Assembly: GCA_030544235.1 (NCBI GenBank)
Contig: CM060470.1
Coordinates: 27,556,098-27,620,097, forward strand
From: Lepturacanthus savala
Taxonomy: Eukaryota; Chordata; Actinopteri; Scombriformes; Trichiuridae
DNA: 64,000 bases
Reading direction: 5' to 3'
Numbering within the stretch: the first letter of the stretch is position 1; each line of letters starts with the position of its first letter. Below the pieces are notes generated by a model. It saw only the letters and a list, made by a program, of their open reading frames with translations, had not been told where the DNA came from and made no database searches. A program made the translations under genes and the position numbers. Of this stretch, positions 1 to 64,000 are shown piece by piece.

Positions 1-173
1 ATGTAAATTAATTGATTAATTGACTAATTGTTGCAGCACTGTGTGACCTCTGTGAAAATGCTAAATAAAATCTAATTAAACTGCTTAACTTTAAACTCTA
101 ATACTTTTCTATCCTGTTGTAACCACGGTGTGTTAACTGCTGCGTTAACACTCATCATTTGTGTCTCTATCAG

Positions 174-37853
<37,680 letters not shown>

Positions 37854-38169
37854 TCATGGCAACCACATCCAGCCTTAGCAACCCCAGCTGGAGCAGCATC
37901 ACTGTCTGTCTGTATCACTGTAGAGTAACACTGTCTGAGTGGAACACTATGTGTCTGTAACACTGTATGTCTGGAACACTGATGATCACCTGAACACTTC
38001 ACCTGCACATATTTAACCCCACCCACCACACCTGTGACCCCGCCCACCCATGGCCAATCCCCTCCCTGGCCCTTCCCTGCTTTTTCCATATCCAGGTGTT
38101 CTACCATTTTTCCTCACGTCCATTTCCAATATATTGTGATCAAAAGCCAGAAACCCAAACTACTACCAC

Positions 38170-38330
38170 TGCCAATAATACCACTAGTACTATTACCAGT
38201 ACTACTACCAGTACTGCTACCAGTACTGCTACCAGTACTACTACCAGTACTGCTACCAGTACTGCTACCAGTACTGCTACCAGTACTACTACCAGTACTG
38301 CTACCAGTACTGCTACCAGTAGCACCACCA
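38170..38330. repeat. 12-bp minisatellite (gctaccagtact), about 12 copies
   Basis: Tandem units with gct/act alternation at the first codon-like triplet, inside the proposed 3' UTR. ORFs in several frames are by-products. Confidence 0.95.
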
Positions 38331-38443
38331 CTACAAACTGATCAAGTTCTAACATCGTCCACAGCTATAATTCACCACTGTTACAGAGCTGGTGTTGTAG
38401 AGATTTGGCTTCAACAACAATCAAAGACCAGATTCCTTTAAAA

Positions 38444-38449
38444 AATAAA
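38444..38449 (+). terminator. itprid2: poly(A) signal AATAAA, proximal
   Basis: Canonical hexamer 591 nt after the itprid2 stop codon. Confidence 0.5.
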
Positions 38450-38529
38450 AACATTTCATCTATGAACTTCCTGCTATTATATCATTATTAGCTTCTAGTA
38501 ACAACCCATTGAAGACTAAGAGACACTTA

Positions 38530-39025
38530 GTCTATGACTGTCATTTTATAATTAAACCATTTAAGCCAATTTTATTTAAAGATTTCCTGGATATAATTAT
38601 ATCAATTGAATCAATAACAATCATATCTATTTTTTCCATTTGTACTGTTTTCTTTGCAGAAAATATCATTTTAATGTATGTTGTAGTTGCTGTTTACACA
38701 AATCTGCCCAAATCTGCCCAAAATTCTGTACAAAATTATTTTTTGAGGGATTATTCTAGAGACTTGAATGATTAAATAGATATAAACATGTCAGGGTTGA
38801 AAATCATAATAATCTAAATAAATTGACTCTTTCTGGGAGGGTTTGTCTTCTCCATGTTCTCAGGAGGAAGGTGATGACGTCATGTGACAGGAACTAGTTA
38901 CATTATTTTTTTTTTTGCTAAAAACCTTTTTGTCTAAGTTGTCTACTAACAGTGTCATTAAAACTGTATGAGTAACTTTAGATTTTTTTATTTTCTGTAT
39001 AAAATGACAGTCATAGACTTAGAGG
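38530..39025. repeat. dispersed repeat family D, copy 2
   Basis: Matches 5700-5985 over tttgcagaaaatatcatttt, acaaatctgccca, ttattctag-gacttgaatg and gacagtcatagact. It is longer than copy 1 owing to an insertion around 38790-38970. Confidence 0.75.
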
Positions 39026-39049
39026 CTCAGAGGTTTTAATGGGTTTAAA

Positions 39050-40531
39050 CTTTCATAAGAGTCAAACTGTCTCCTTCCATGCACATTTCTCTCTATGTAA
39101 TAACAAAAGTGTAGAATTTAAGGTATTAGGGGATTTAAGTTAAGGGATTATGATCCTTCAACTGTTAACATTCCATCATCATCTTCATCATCATCTTCAT
39201 CATCAGCTTCTCTTTCACCTGGTCCTGATTCTCCTGACTGTTTCCTCATGGATGAACATGTTTAGATCAGGATTCATATTCAGTGAGGAGTTAAAATCTA
39301 CCACAGGATCATCAGATGTTTCTGCTGATTAACTCATAATTAATATAAAGATAACAGCTGACCTGTACTATATAAAGTTCTATAGAGACAGATATATTTA
39401 AATCCTGATGTTTATCTTCACAATATTTCACATTTTATTCATTCATGAACTGTTCAGGTGTATTTTAATAAGTTTTATTCTTAACATTCTGGTCTAAATG
39501 TTGTTTAAATATCAAAGTGCAGAATACTGAATCCCTGTTAGTCTCATTGGCTTTGCTGTGTAGATATTATTCCTGAACGTGTACTCATACTATTTAAATG
39601 TCTCTGCATCTCATTTAAATCCCCAAAACTTTATTGAAACCATCTCAGTGTCTTCAGCAGAAGATTCAGCTTTGACCATCAGACAAAACCTGTGAATAAC
39701 ATGAACAGCACTGTTCATATTCTCCTGAATATTAAATATTAGAGCTTCTTTCTGCTGAAGGAGAAAATATCTTTGAGATGATTGAACCCCTGGTTGTAAT
39801 TGGCAGACCTACCAGTTGATTGACATTACAAATGTGTCCTGTAGAAACTCTGAAACTATTTTTATGTATTTCCTGTTTTGACACATCCAAATTCCTGCTG
39901 TAAACATGTTCTATTTCTGTCAATTTCCTAATGAGTCCCAGCTACGGTAGCTGGTAGAGGTCAATAAGAGTTTATTACAGTTTAAGATCAAATTAATGAG
40001 CATCGAGCATCAGCTTCTCTAATGTGAGACTTTTCTTATCGGTTTATGTTGTTAGGAATTAAATATCTTTACTTTAGACTCTTAGACCAAATCATCACCC
40101 TGGAAAAACATGAAGATGTTGAATAGTTTTCACTATTGATAGATTTATTGAATATGAAAAAAATGCCCAATAATATGCCGACCAGACTTTAAGATGCTGC
40201 ATCATCATTCCTGTTGTTGGTCCTTAAACAGCTTCAATGCAGCTGCTGCTAAAACCACTATAGCTCTTTTTTACATTTTTATTAATACTCTGATGTTAAT
40301 AGAAGATTATTTTTTCCTTCTTGATTGAGCTCATTTTAAACCTCCATGTTTCCAGTCTTTATGTTCAGCAGGTTCCTGAACAACAGTCCATCACATATTA
40401 GACTGGTCCTTTACTTAAAGAACCAGTCTGTGGTTTAAGTGAATGTTGGTTGGTACCGAGCATGTGGTCCAGTTAATGTGTGACCTCACAAAGTGACGTG
40501 GAGGTCAGAATTTACAGGTTTCAGTAAGTTG

Positions 40532-40562
<31 letters not shown>

Positions 40563-41828
40563 GGACATGACCATATATGGGAGAGTGGGCGGTCCAGCCC
40601 AAACCTTGGCTGTGTTAGCATGTTAGCGATTAGCATGTTAGCGCCACACTGTCTGATGACAAATCCATGTGCAATATTATGGACATCTATAGTGATAATA
40701 TGAGATAATAATATAATAAAGTATCAATAAATCAGTTTTATACCTGCAGGTCTAATACCAGCTGCATCTGACACTTTAAATTTATGGAAACAAACTCTCT
40801 TACTCTCAAACTCTTACTCATGAATCACTTATATATAATGATTGATTGGTTGCTGAATATCTGCTTTCTAAAGTTGAGTTATCTGGAAATATTTGCATTA
40901 ATCAGAGCCTGAAAATCAAAAATACAAATGAAATAAATCATTCAGCACCTGTGATAGGTTCAGGCACCTGTCAATCAAACTCCACCCCAGCAACTCCTTT
41001 AAATCAAGTCAATGGAACAATGATTATTGGAAAATGAATGTTTTCACACAGACTCACATTAGAATCAAATGATCTACTGAAAGTCTTACTTAGAAAAGAA
41101 AATCTTGACTTTGTGTGTGTGGAAGTTGGTTCTTAGTCTTTGGGATAATGTGGTGAAGAGGCTTTAAGGTCAGAGGTCAATCTAGTAAGAATCTGGAGCT
41201 TTCAGGCCCATCATGTGGTCTTCATTCAACAATTCAACCCAGGCTCAGGTGAAGAGTCATCATTTAGAAATGTGAACTTCCAGTTTCTGTGATTGCTCTA
41301 AATCAGCAGTAAATTGACCTTTGACCTCAGTTTCTCTTCAACATTTATTGAATGTTTATTTTTATTGTTTCCACATCGTGCTCTGCTGGACCAACCATCA
41401 CTGTGATGATGTCTGAGGATCTACATCAGCTTCACACTCTTCTAATCTAATCCACTTCACTGTCTGACTGTTGGTGTCTTCATTTCTGTTGATGTCTATT
41501 AATGACGATGACGTGTATTTTGTATTGAAGTCTTGTACGTGGGATGCAGGGATGGATCACTCTGTAGAGATAAGAATAATAAAGATGTATTTATTTTCAG
41601 TACAGATGAGTGCTGTCTTAATTCTCATGTTAAATGTATGAACATAAATATAGATTGGTATGTGAGTGAGGAAGGAATTATTTAACCAGTGAATCTTCAT
41701 TAAAGCTTCCAGAAGAGAGATTATTCCAGAATACTATTATAAAATACAACAAACAAAAAATATGACTTTGACTGACATTTCACTCAGTTATCACAATTAA
41801 AATGACACTAAACTGCTGAAACATACTG

Positions 41829-41830
<2 letters not shown>
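39050..41830. other. intergenic or distal 3' UTR, no gene recognised
   Basis: Contains a (GAT)n run at 40531-40561 and AATAAA at 41578-41583. Otherwise I see no repeat family or ORF with recognisable homology. If the distal signal is used, all of this is itprid2 3' UTR. Confidence 0.45.
41578..41583 (+). terminator. itprid2: poly(A) signal AATAAA, distal candidate
   Basis: AATAAA followed by a TG-rich stretch (gatgagtgctgtc), a usual layout for a gene end. Assignment to itprid2 is inferred from strand and absence of another gene. Confidence 0.4.

Positions 41831-41831
<1 letters not shown>

Positions 41832-41889
<58 letters not shown>
41832..41889. repeat. (TA)n microsatellite
   Basis: Pure TA tract in intergenic DNA. 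Confidence 0.95.
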
Positions 41890-41896
<7 letters not shown>

Positions 41897-41984
41897 TATA
41901 TGTTCAATGTTATATGTTCAATATAATAGTGTGTTTAAAAACATCAGTAAAGCCAAAGTTCTTATAATAATTTTTATTTCGATG

Positions 41985-42545
41985 CATTAGGAACATTGCA
42001 TTTTATATCCTAAATGAAAATGTGAAGAAAAATGTGTCAAATTTGAATGACTTTACAGAAAATTAATATTAGGCTGTTCAAAGAAATAACAGCATCTGAG
42101 TTTTTCTTTACAAACTCAAATATTTACTGTATGAAGTGATAAATCTTGAGTATTTCTCATTCCTGTGAATCACTACAGTAATATTTAGTTGTTATGACCA
42201 TGGTTCCTGAGACCTGCTTCACATCTGTGTTGATGGACCAACTTCTGGTTCCTATCAACAGGTGTTTCAGCCTCACAATTACTCTGAATTTATTGGTTTT
42301 GCCTCAGAAACTCAGAAACAGTATTTCTGATGTCAGCCCACTAGTTTTTAATGGCATTAAGGTCCAGGGGTTGGGTTGACCACACCAGAACTTTAATTTG
42401 GTGGTCAGGAACCAAGATGCTGCTGGTTTACTGGTGTGTTTGGGGTCATTGTCTTGTTGAAACTCAAATTTCAAATGTATTTCCTCTTCAGCATATGACA
42501 ACATGACCTCTACAAGTATTCTGATATAGGCAAACTGATCCATGA
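41985..42545 (-). mobile_element. Tc1/mariner-like remnant
   Basis: The minus strand from 42543 encodes FEFQQDNDPKHTSKPAASWF, the block around the second catalytic Asp of Tc1-like transposases, followed by decayed CGQPNPWTLMPLK (WPSQSPDLNPIE in intact relatives). No N-terminal part and no intact ORF. Confidence 0.85.
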
Positions 42546-42562
42546 CTTAAAATGTCAAATGG

Positions 42563-42925
42563 TCAGTCAGTCATCTTCTATACCTGCTTATTCCTCATTA
42601 GGGTCACATGGTCTGCTGGAGCCAATCCCAGCATGTTACGGCGAGAGGCAGGGATACACCCCAGATGGTCGCCAGCCTATTGTGGGGCACACACACCATT
42701 CACTCACACACTCACACCTACAGCAGTTTAGAGTCTCCAATTAACCTCAGCATGTTTTTGGACTGTGGGAGGAAGCTGGAGTACCTGGTGAAAACCCACG
42801 CAGACACAGGGAGAACATGCAAACTCCACACAGAAAGGTCCCAGACCCAGAACCAAGGAGGTCTTGAACCTGCGACCTTCTTGCTGTGAGGCAACAGCGC
42901 TAACCCCTGCACCACCGTGTCACCC
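42563..42925 (-). mobile_element. V-SINE, complete, with 11-bp target duplication
   Basis: On the minus strand it starts with a tRNA-like head (A box GGTGGTGCAGGGGTTAGC, B box GGTTCAAGACC), continues through the very conserved V-domain (ttgcatgttctccctgtgtc, ctgcgtgggttttc) and ends in the aggaataagcaggtatagaa tail. It is flanked by the perfect duplication atgtcaaatgg (42552-42562 and 42926-42936), which interrupts MITE family A. Confidence 0.93.
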
Positions 42926-42936
42926 ATGTCAAATGG

Positions 42937-43103
42937 TATAACTGAAAAAGAATATATTTAATAATATATTTAATCCACCTAGAATGTAAAACTAATTGAT
43001 AGCATGTGTTTTTATTTATTTTTTAAACTTTTTATTAGTGAGTAGAGTTAAACAATCTGAGATTAAAGTTTTTACACCACATCACATTTTTGTCACTGAC
43101 CCA
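42937..43103 (+). mobile_element. MITE family A, right part
   Basis: Continues tataactgaaaaagaat, ccacctagaatgtaaaac and acaccacatcacat to the terminus TCACTGACCCA. Confidence 0.8.
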
Positions 43104-43290
43104 TTTGTGTTTATATTATTATTTATAATATTTTTTATGTTGACTGCTGCTGTTGTTTTTGTATTTCAACTATTTCAACTGTTAAAACAGTAAACATCGA
43201 ATATGTTGCCTTCTTTTATTCTTTTCTTCTTTTTTCTAACTCCTAGTTTTCCTAACACAGAAAAGCTCCTCCGTGTAGGAGGTGCTGTTT

Positions 43291-43309
43291 CCGCCACCAG
43301 GGGGCGAAC
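43291..43309 (+). promoter_or_regulatory. CTCF-like motif upstream of cwc22
   Basis: CCGCCACCAGGGGGCGAAC fits the CTCF core CCASNAGRKGGC, differing from the strongest form only near the 3' edge. It lies between the two genes, about 90 bp before the probable cwc22 start site, where an insulator or promoter-anchored loop would make sense. Motif evidence only. Confidence 0.6.
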
Positions 43310-43340
43310 CTCTGACCTTTAGAAGACTTTTATTGTGAAA

Positions 43341-43400
43341 ACCGGAAGCGATCCGTGACCACCGGAAGCATTAAAGGTGATTGTGGAAGTTTTCCGCCAT
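43341..43400 (+). promoter_or_regulatory. cwc22: cwc22 core promoter with twin ETS sites
   Basis: Two ACCGGAAGC motifs at 43341 and 43361, exactly 20 bp apart, are high-affinity ETS (GABP-type) sites usual in TATA-less housekeeping promoters. A GCCAT element (YY1-like) follows at about 43396. No TATA box is visible. The start site is inferred to lie near 43370-43400. Confidence 0.6.
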
Positions 43401-43439
43401 AACGACAGAGATTCACCAGAGGAAACATCAGAAACAACA
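43390..43439 (+). other. cwc22: cwc22 5' non-coding exon 1
   Basis: The sequence before AACA|gtaaga (43440) is the likely first exon: it follows the promoter motifs and precedes a good donor. It has no ATG in frame with the protein. The exact start is unknown. Confidence 0.5.
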
Positions 43440-44015
43440 GTAAGACGAGATTTACACTAAATATAGATAGAACAGATAAAAGGGGGGGGTGTCTGTGTGT
43501 AGCTGCTGATAAATGTGATATATTCGGGCCAACTTAGCATTAGCCGATGAGCTAACTGAAACTCACCCAAACACACATGGTCATGGATATGTTCTTTATT
43601 TTTTTATTAAATAGTTAAAGATAAAGTCGATAAAGTCGGTGTTTTAATAACTTGGTCTAAGCAACTTTATGTAAATATTTAGACGTGATGTTTTTGTAAA
43701 ACTTAGTTTCTGTTGGTGTTAAATCCGGTCTGAGATCTGTTGGTAGGTTTTGTGACGTCACGTCTATAGGTATAGTCATTGCTGCTCTTCATATTGACCA
43801 TTAGACCATCCTTTATCCCCTTTATAAGACACCGAAGTTTCTGCTCCTTGAACCTTCTGATTTCATACATTTATGTCGTAATAAATATCAAACTAATGAA
43901 AATTGTGTTTCTTCTCATTCATTATTAGTAATATCAAAGGGAACTTTTACTTATTTCATTACAATTTAATCCAAATAATATAAGCACTCATGTAAATAAC
44001 AATATCCCTAACTAG

Positions 44016-44184
44016 GACTGCTTGATTATGGAAAAAAAATCATTATCACGATTATTTTGGTCAATATTGAAATCCCGATTATTCAATTCATGCATTTATT
44101 CAGCATGAGTGACTTTGTGCTTTGGTTTAAGATGATTAAACAGATTAGTTGTGTTGCCACATAGAGATCATCTCATGGTTATGT

Positions 44185-44265
<81 letters not shown>

Positions 44266-44452
44266 GAACTTGCTTTTACACATATCTGCTGATTTTAAGA
44301 ACATTGCTGTGTGTGTGTGTGTGTGTGCTCCACTCACTTTCTCTCTCTTTCAGAAGTTGTGTAATGAAAATGTCAAATGTGGTTTTAACTGGATTATCTG
44401 ATTTTGGAGATCGGACATCATACAATGAAATTAATTGCACAGCCTTATCCCT
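44016..44452. mobile_element. hAT-like family C, copy with (TA)n
   Basis: Starts aggactgcttgattatggaa and ends aattgcacagcctt, a common fish non-autonomous type with AGGGCTGC/GCACAGCCCT ends. A TA tract (44187-44261) sits inside. A related copy follows at 44943. Confidence 0.7.
44187..44261. repeat. (TA)n microsatellite
   Basis: Pure TA tract inside element C. Confidence 0.95.
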
Positions 44453-44762
44453 AATTTATTGTGAATAGTGTAGATATCTTTTCCTTCTTTTCGTTTGTTG
44501 CTAAACTGACACACAACACAACATTGAAACACAAAGATGGAATTTGATGCTAAAATAAGGCAGATATCCACTTTAATTGACTAACTTGAATTGCTGAATA
44601 GAAGCTTCACATCTGAATGGATTTGTCCTCAATCATTTCCATTGAAGCCAGTTTAACAGCCGGTATGAACAGATGATTCCAGGGAGGAAAACCTCATCGC
44701 TGGTTTATTTAGGCTCCTGAATGTTGATTAACACACACTTAAAAAAAATCAGGGAACCTGTA

Positions 44763-44844
44763 AATAATGCATAAGTCATCTAGATTGTTCCATTTGAAGT
44801 TTTAATTGTCATTTAAATGGAACAATGATGATTTATGCATTATT
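44763..44844. other. 82-nt near-perfect hairpin in cwc22 intron 1
   Basis: Left arm aataatgcataagtcatc-tag-attgttccattt pairs with right arm aaatggaacaat-gatgatttatgcattatt. There is one mismatch or wobble and a 3-nt bulge, and the loop is about 14 nt. Size and shape fit a microRNA precursor, but a tiny inverted-repeat transposon is equally possible. No other copy is visible in the window. Confidence 0.55.
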
Positions 44845-44942
44845 AAGTATTAATTGTAGTGACATGTTCCTGCTGCTGAATTTACAAAGTTAGAGCAAAA
44901 AATCTAAAGGAGCCAACAACTGTTGAAGGAAATTACAAAAAA

Positions 44943-45345
44943 TTAGGGCTGCTTGATTATTGACAAAAATCTGTACCAATGCATTGTTTATACAATGCAT
45001 TTATTCAGCAGGAGTGAGTTTGTGTTTTTGTTAGAGATGTTAAACAGATTATTTGTTCCAGATGAATATCACCTCATAACTAATCTACCAGCTTATTATA
45101 ACATGGTATCATCTCCTTCTGCTCCTCGTTGGGTTCATAGTTTAAGAGACGTTTTCTGACTCTTTTTCTCGACTAAACGACTCCCTCAGACATTTATATC
45201 ACACTCACTGTAGGAGTGTATGACCCATGTGGATCTCTTTGTGCAAAGAAAAATGGCAAAAAAATCATTCAAGTAGATTATTTGAGTATGGGGATTGTTT
45301 GACATTTATATTGAAATCCTGATCAAAATTCAATCAGTTGCACAG
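44943..45345. mobile_element. hAT-like family C, second copy
   Basis: Starts tagggctgcttgattattg and ends caatcagttgcacagtct. The interior holds ttaaacagattatttg as in the first copy, without the TA tract. Confidence 0.65.
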
Positions 45346-45600
45346 TCTCAGTATAAATGTTTGAACCATTTAAACAGTAGTTTTCTACATTAATAACGTC
45401 TAGACAAAGGGCTGATGCAACACTCAGAATCACACTGTTGGTTTGGCTCTTTTCATGGGATTTGATGACGGTAACAAGTAATAATTCAGACACAAGCCTT
45501 TTTTTTGTTCTTTATGCACTTAATTTGACAATTTTTCCGCCTAATTTGCTGTTTTCCCACTTTTTTTTCTAATCATAAATCTGTGTGTTTTGTTTCAGGT

Positions 45601-62445
<16,845 letters not shown>

Positions 62446-62499
62446 GTGAGTGTTTATCAGGCTCAGTAAATCTGATGTTTGGTGAGGTGAGGAAGACAA

Positions 62500-62830
62500 A
62501 GACTGTTTAAAATACTGTTTTAAAATCATAGATATCAGTATAAATGTTATTGTGTGTTCATGTTGGTTTCTTGTTATTTAAAAGTCCATTTGGACCCTTT
62601 TTTATTCTTACAAAAATCACAGAATGTATGATTTTTTTTTCTTTGACAACATCTTAAATTATGCATCTGGAAAAGAAGAATGATAAATTTAAAATCTGTA
62701 ATCCACCTAGAATATAAAACCAGTTGATAGCATGCGTTTTTCATTTTTAAACCTTTTTAGAGAGTTGAACTATCTGCTACCACATTTTATAAAGTTACAC
62801 CACATATTCTTTTTTTATTTTATCCACATA
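62500..62830 (+). mobile_element. MITE family A, diverged copy
   Basis: Carries tcatgttggtttcttgttat, aaaagtccatttgga, atccacctagaatataaaac and gttacaccacat. Confidence 0.7.
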
Positions 62831-64000
62831 CACTGATGTAAAAGCTTCAGAGAAATGAGATTTTCCACAGATTCAGATGAATCTGAAGCATAAATGAACA
62901 AACTGACACAAACATGGAATCCTGAAATAACAACAATCAATTTGTCAAACATTACTCAGTTAGTTGATGTAGAGAATTAATCAGCAATAAAATAAGATGT
63001 CAGACATTCATTGAACAAAATGTCAGACTGGTTTTATATCTGAACTCACTGCTGCCACAAGGTGGCGCTGAACTACTACTGGGCTGTTAAGAGTGTGTGT
63101 GTGCACGCACGTTTCAGTGTGTTTGTGTAATGTGTGTGTGTGTGTGTAATGTGTGTGCGTGCGTGCGTGTGTGCGTGTGTGTGTGTGTGTGTCCTGAGGT
63201 GATCTTATGTAATGGTTGCTCTCAGACGTTGACAGTTGCAGGTCAGCTGCCATGATGTCTGGTCATGTGTCAGAAAACATCAGCGCTGTGTGTGTGTGAT
63301 GTTGTGATGTCACAGAGGGTGTGTGTGTGTGTTATACCGTCTGGGTCGTCAGACTGAGGCAGAGTCTCCACCAACAGCAGCAGCTTCATCAGCACTAATC
63401 ACAGCTGGAAAACTTTTATAATATTATCCACCCACTCATATTAAAACATGTAAAACAGCTCTGAAATGAGTTGTTGATAGTTGCATATATTGTGTGTGTG
63501 TGTGTGTGTATATTTTGATAGTAGCATATATTATACATCATACTGGACAGTATGTTTTCACTACTATGATACCAGAGGACATGCTCTGAGGACTAACCAT
63601 GATGCAGATACATACATAAATCCAGTAACCAGTCAGAGCTGCTAACGTTAGCTCTAACAGCCTCCAGCTGCAGCCAGTGGATGTTCATGTTGAGTTAATG
63701 ATGTGCTTTATTTCTGCTGTAGGTGGATTTACTGCTCAGCAGGATGAGGTTTTAAACAGTCTTCTTTTAATCTCGTTACTTTCTTCTTGCTTCTTGTTGC
63801 TTCAGGCCAGAAAAACAACTAAAGTACAATTTAAAGCCATGTCAATTTTTTTTATTGTCCATTTACTACAGCACTGATGGAATCATGTAAACATCAAGTA
63901 ACAATCTAATTTAGGTTTGAGTTTTAGACAAAGCAGGAAATTAGTTGATTTTATTTATTAATTAACAGAGACCCAGAGATAGTAGTCCGGGGGGGGGATC
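62831..64000. other. start of cwc22 intron 14, nothing coding
   Basis: Intronic DNA with TG-rich microsatellites (about 63089-63192, 63290-63330, 63490-63510). No cwc22 exon or other gene recognised. The 66-codon ORF at 63677-63877 shows no homology I know. Confidence 0.55.
63055..63069 (+). promoter_or_regulatory. CTCF-like motif in cwc22 intron 14
   Basis: CCACAAGGTGGCGCT fits the CTCF core CCASNAGRKGGCRSY at every position, in the same orientation as the motif at 43291. Motif evidence only. Confidence 0.45.

Larger units (their letters stand above)
37854..38470 (+). other. itprid2: itprid2 3' UTR (proximal form)
   Basis: From the stop codon to just past the first AATAAA (38444-38449). 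It contains a 12-bp minisatellite. A second AATAAA at 41578 could give a 3' UTR of about 3.8 kb; the sequence cannot say which is used. Confidence 0.6.

Noticed and set aside
42608..42889. 93-codon ORF
   Set aside because: It lies entirely within the V-SINE.
43473..43490. G-run as a quadruplex promoter element
   Set aside because: A single G8 run does not meet the four-run requirement.
63677..63877. Candidate next cwc22 exon
   Set aside because: It does not read KELCN or any MA3 sequence in the required phase.

Overview
The window is a stretch of vertebrate nuclear genome, almost certainly from a ray-finned (teleost) fish. Two split genes with GT-AG introns lie head to tail on the + strand. 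Their introns are filled with micro- and minisatellites and with fish-type mobile DNA: Tc1-like elements, hAT-type non-autonomous elements, a V-SINE, a fragment of a non-LTR retrotransposon, and several unnamed dispersed families. I see no operon, phage, CRISPR array, tRNA or rRNA. The species cannot be read from the sequence.

Gene 1 (174 to about 38.4 kb, possibly 41.6 kb) is itprid2 (also called ssfa2 or KRAP), the actin-associated protein that tethers and licenses IP3 receptors. The first coding exon(s) lie upstream of the window. Nineteen coding exons can be joined in one consistent reading frame of about 1,250 codons to a stop at 37853. A twentieth candidate, a 60-nt in-frame cassette (15882-15941), looks like a diverged tandem copy of the start of the IP3R-binding exon that follows it.

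Gene 2 (promoter near 43.3 kb, running past the window end) is cwc22, a spliceosome factor that binds eIF4A3 for exon-junction-complex loading. Thirteen coding exons give 608 codons: a fish-type Ser/Pro- and RS-rich N-terminus, the whole MIF4G domain and the start of MA3. The remaining exons are beyond 64000.

Layout. 0.2-17 kb: 5' half of itprid2 with long introns holding hAT, Tc1-like and MITE copies. 17-31 kb: introns with a LINE fragment, several minisatellites and a nested pair of hAT elements, the inner one with a perfect 8-bp target duplication. 31-38 kb: the 1.7-kb central exon and the coiled-coil end of itprid2, with TG/CA tracts touching splice sites. 38-43 kb: 3' UTR and intergenic DNA with a V-SINE. 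43-64 kb: cwc22, whose introns hold a 1.6-kb array of 20-bp units and a 5.6-kb array of 35-bp hairpin units, plus a copy of the cwc22 exon 4/intron 4 junction placed 7 kb downstream.

The two genes act in different processes (calcium signalling and splicing). I found no wholly new system. The observations most worth testing are the itprid2 cassette exon, a CFTR-like (TG)mT4 splice acceptor, an exon bracketed by complementary TG and CA tracts, the cwc22 hairpin array, and an 82-nt miRNA-sized hairpin in cwc22 intron 1. All exon borders come from reading frame, splice-site sequence and remembered homology to the human proteins; no alignment or transcript data were available.
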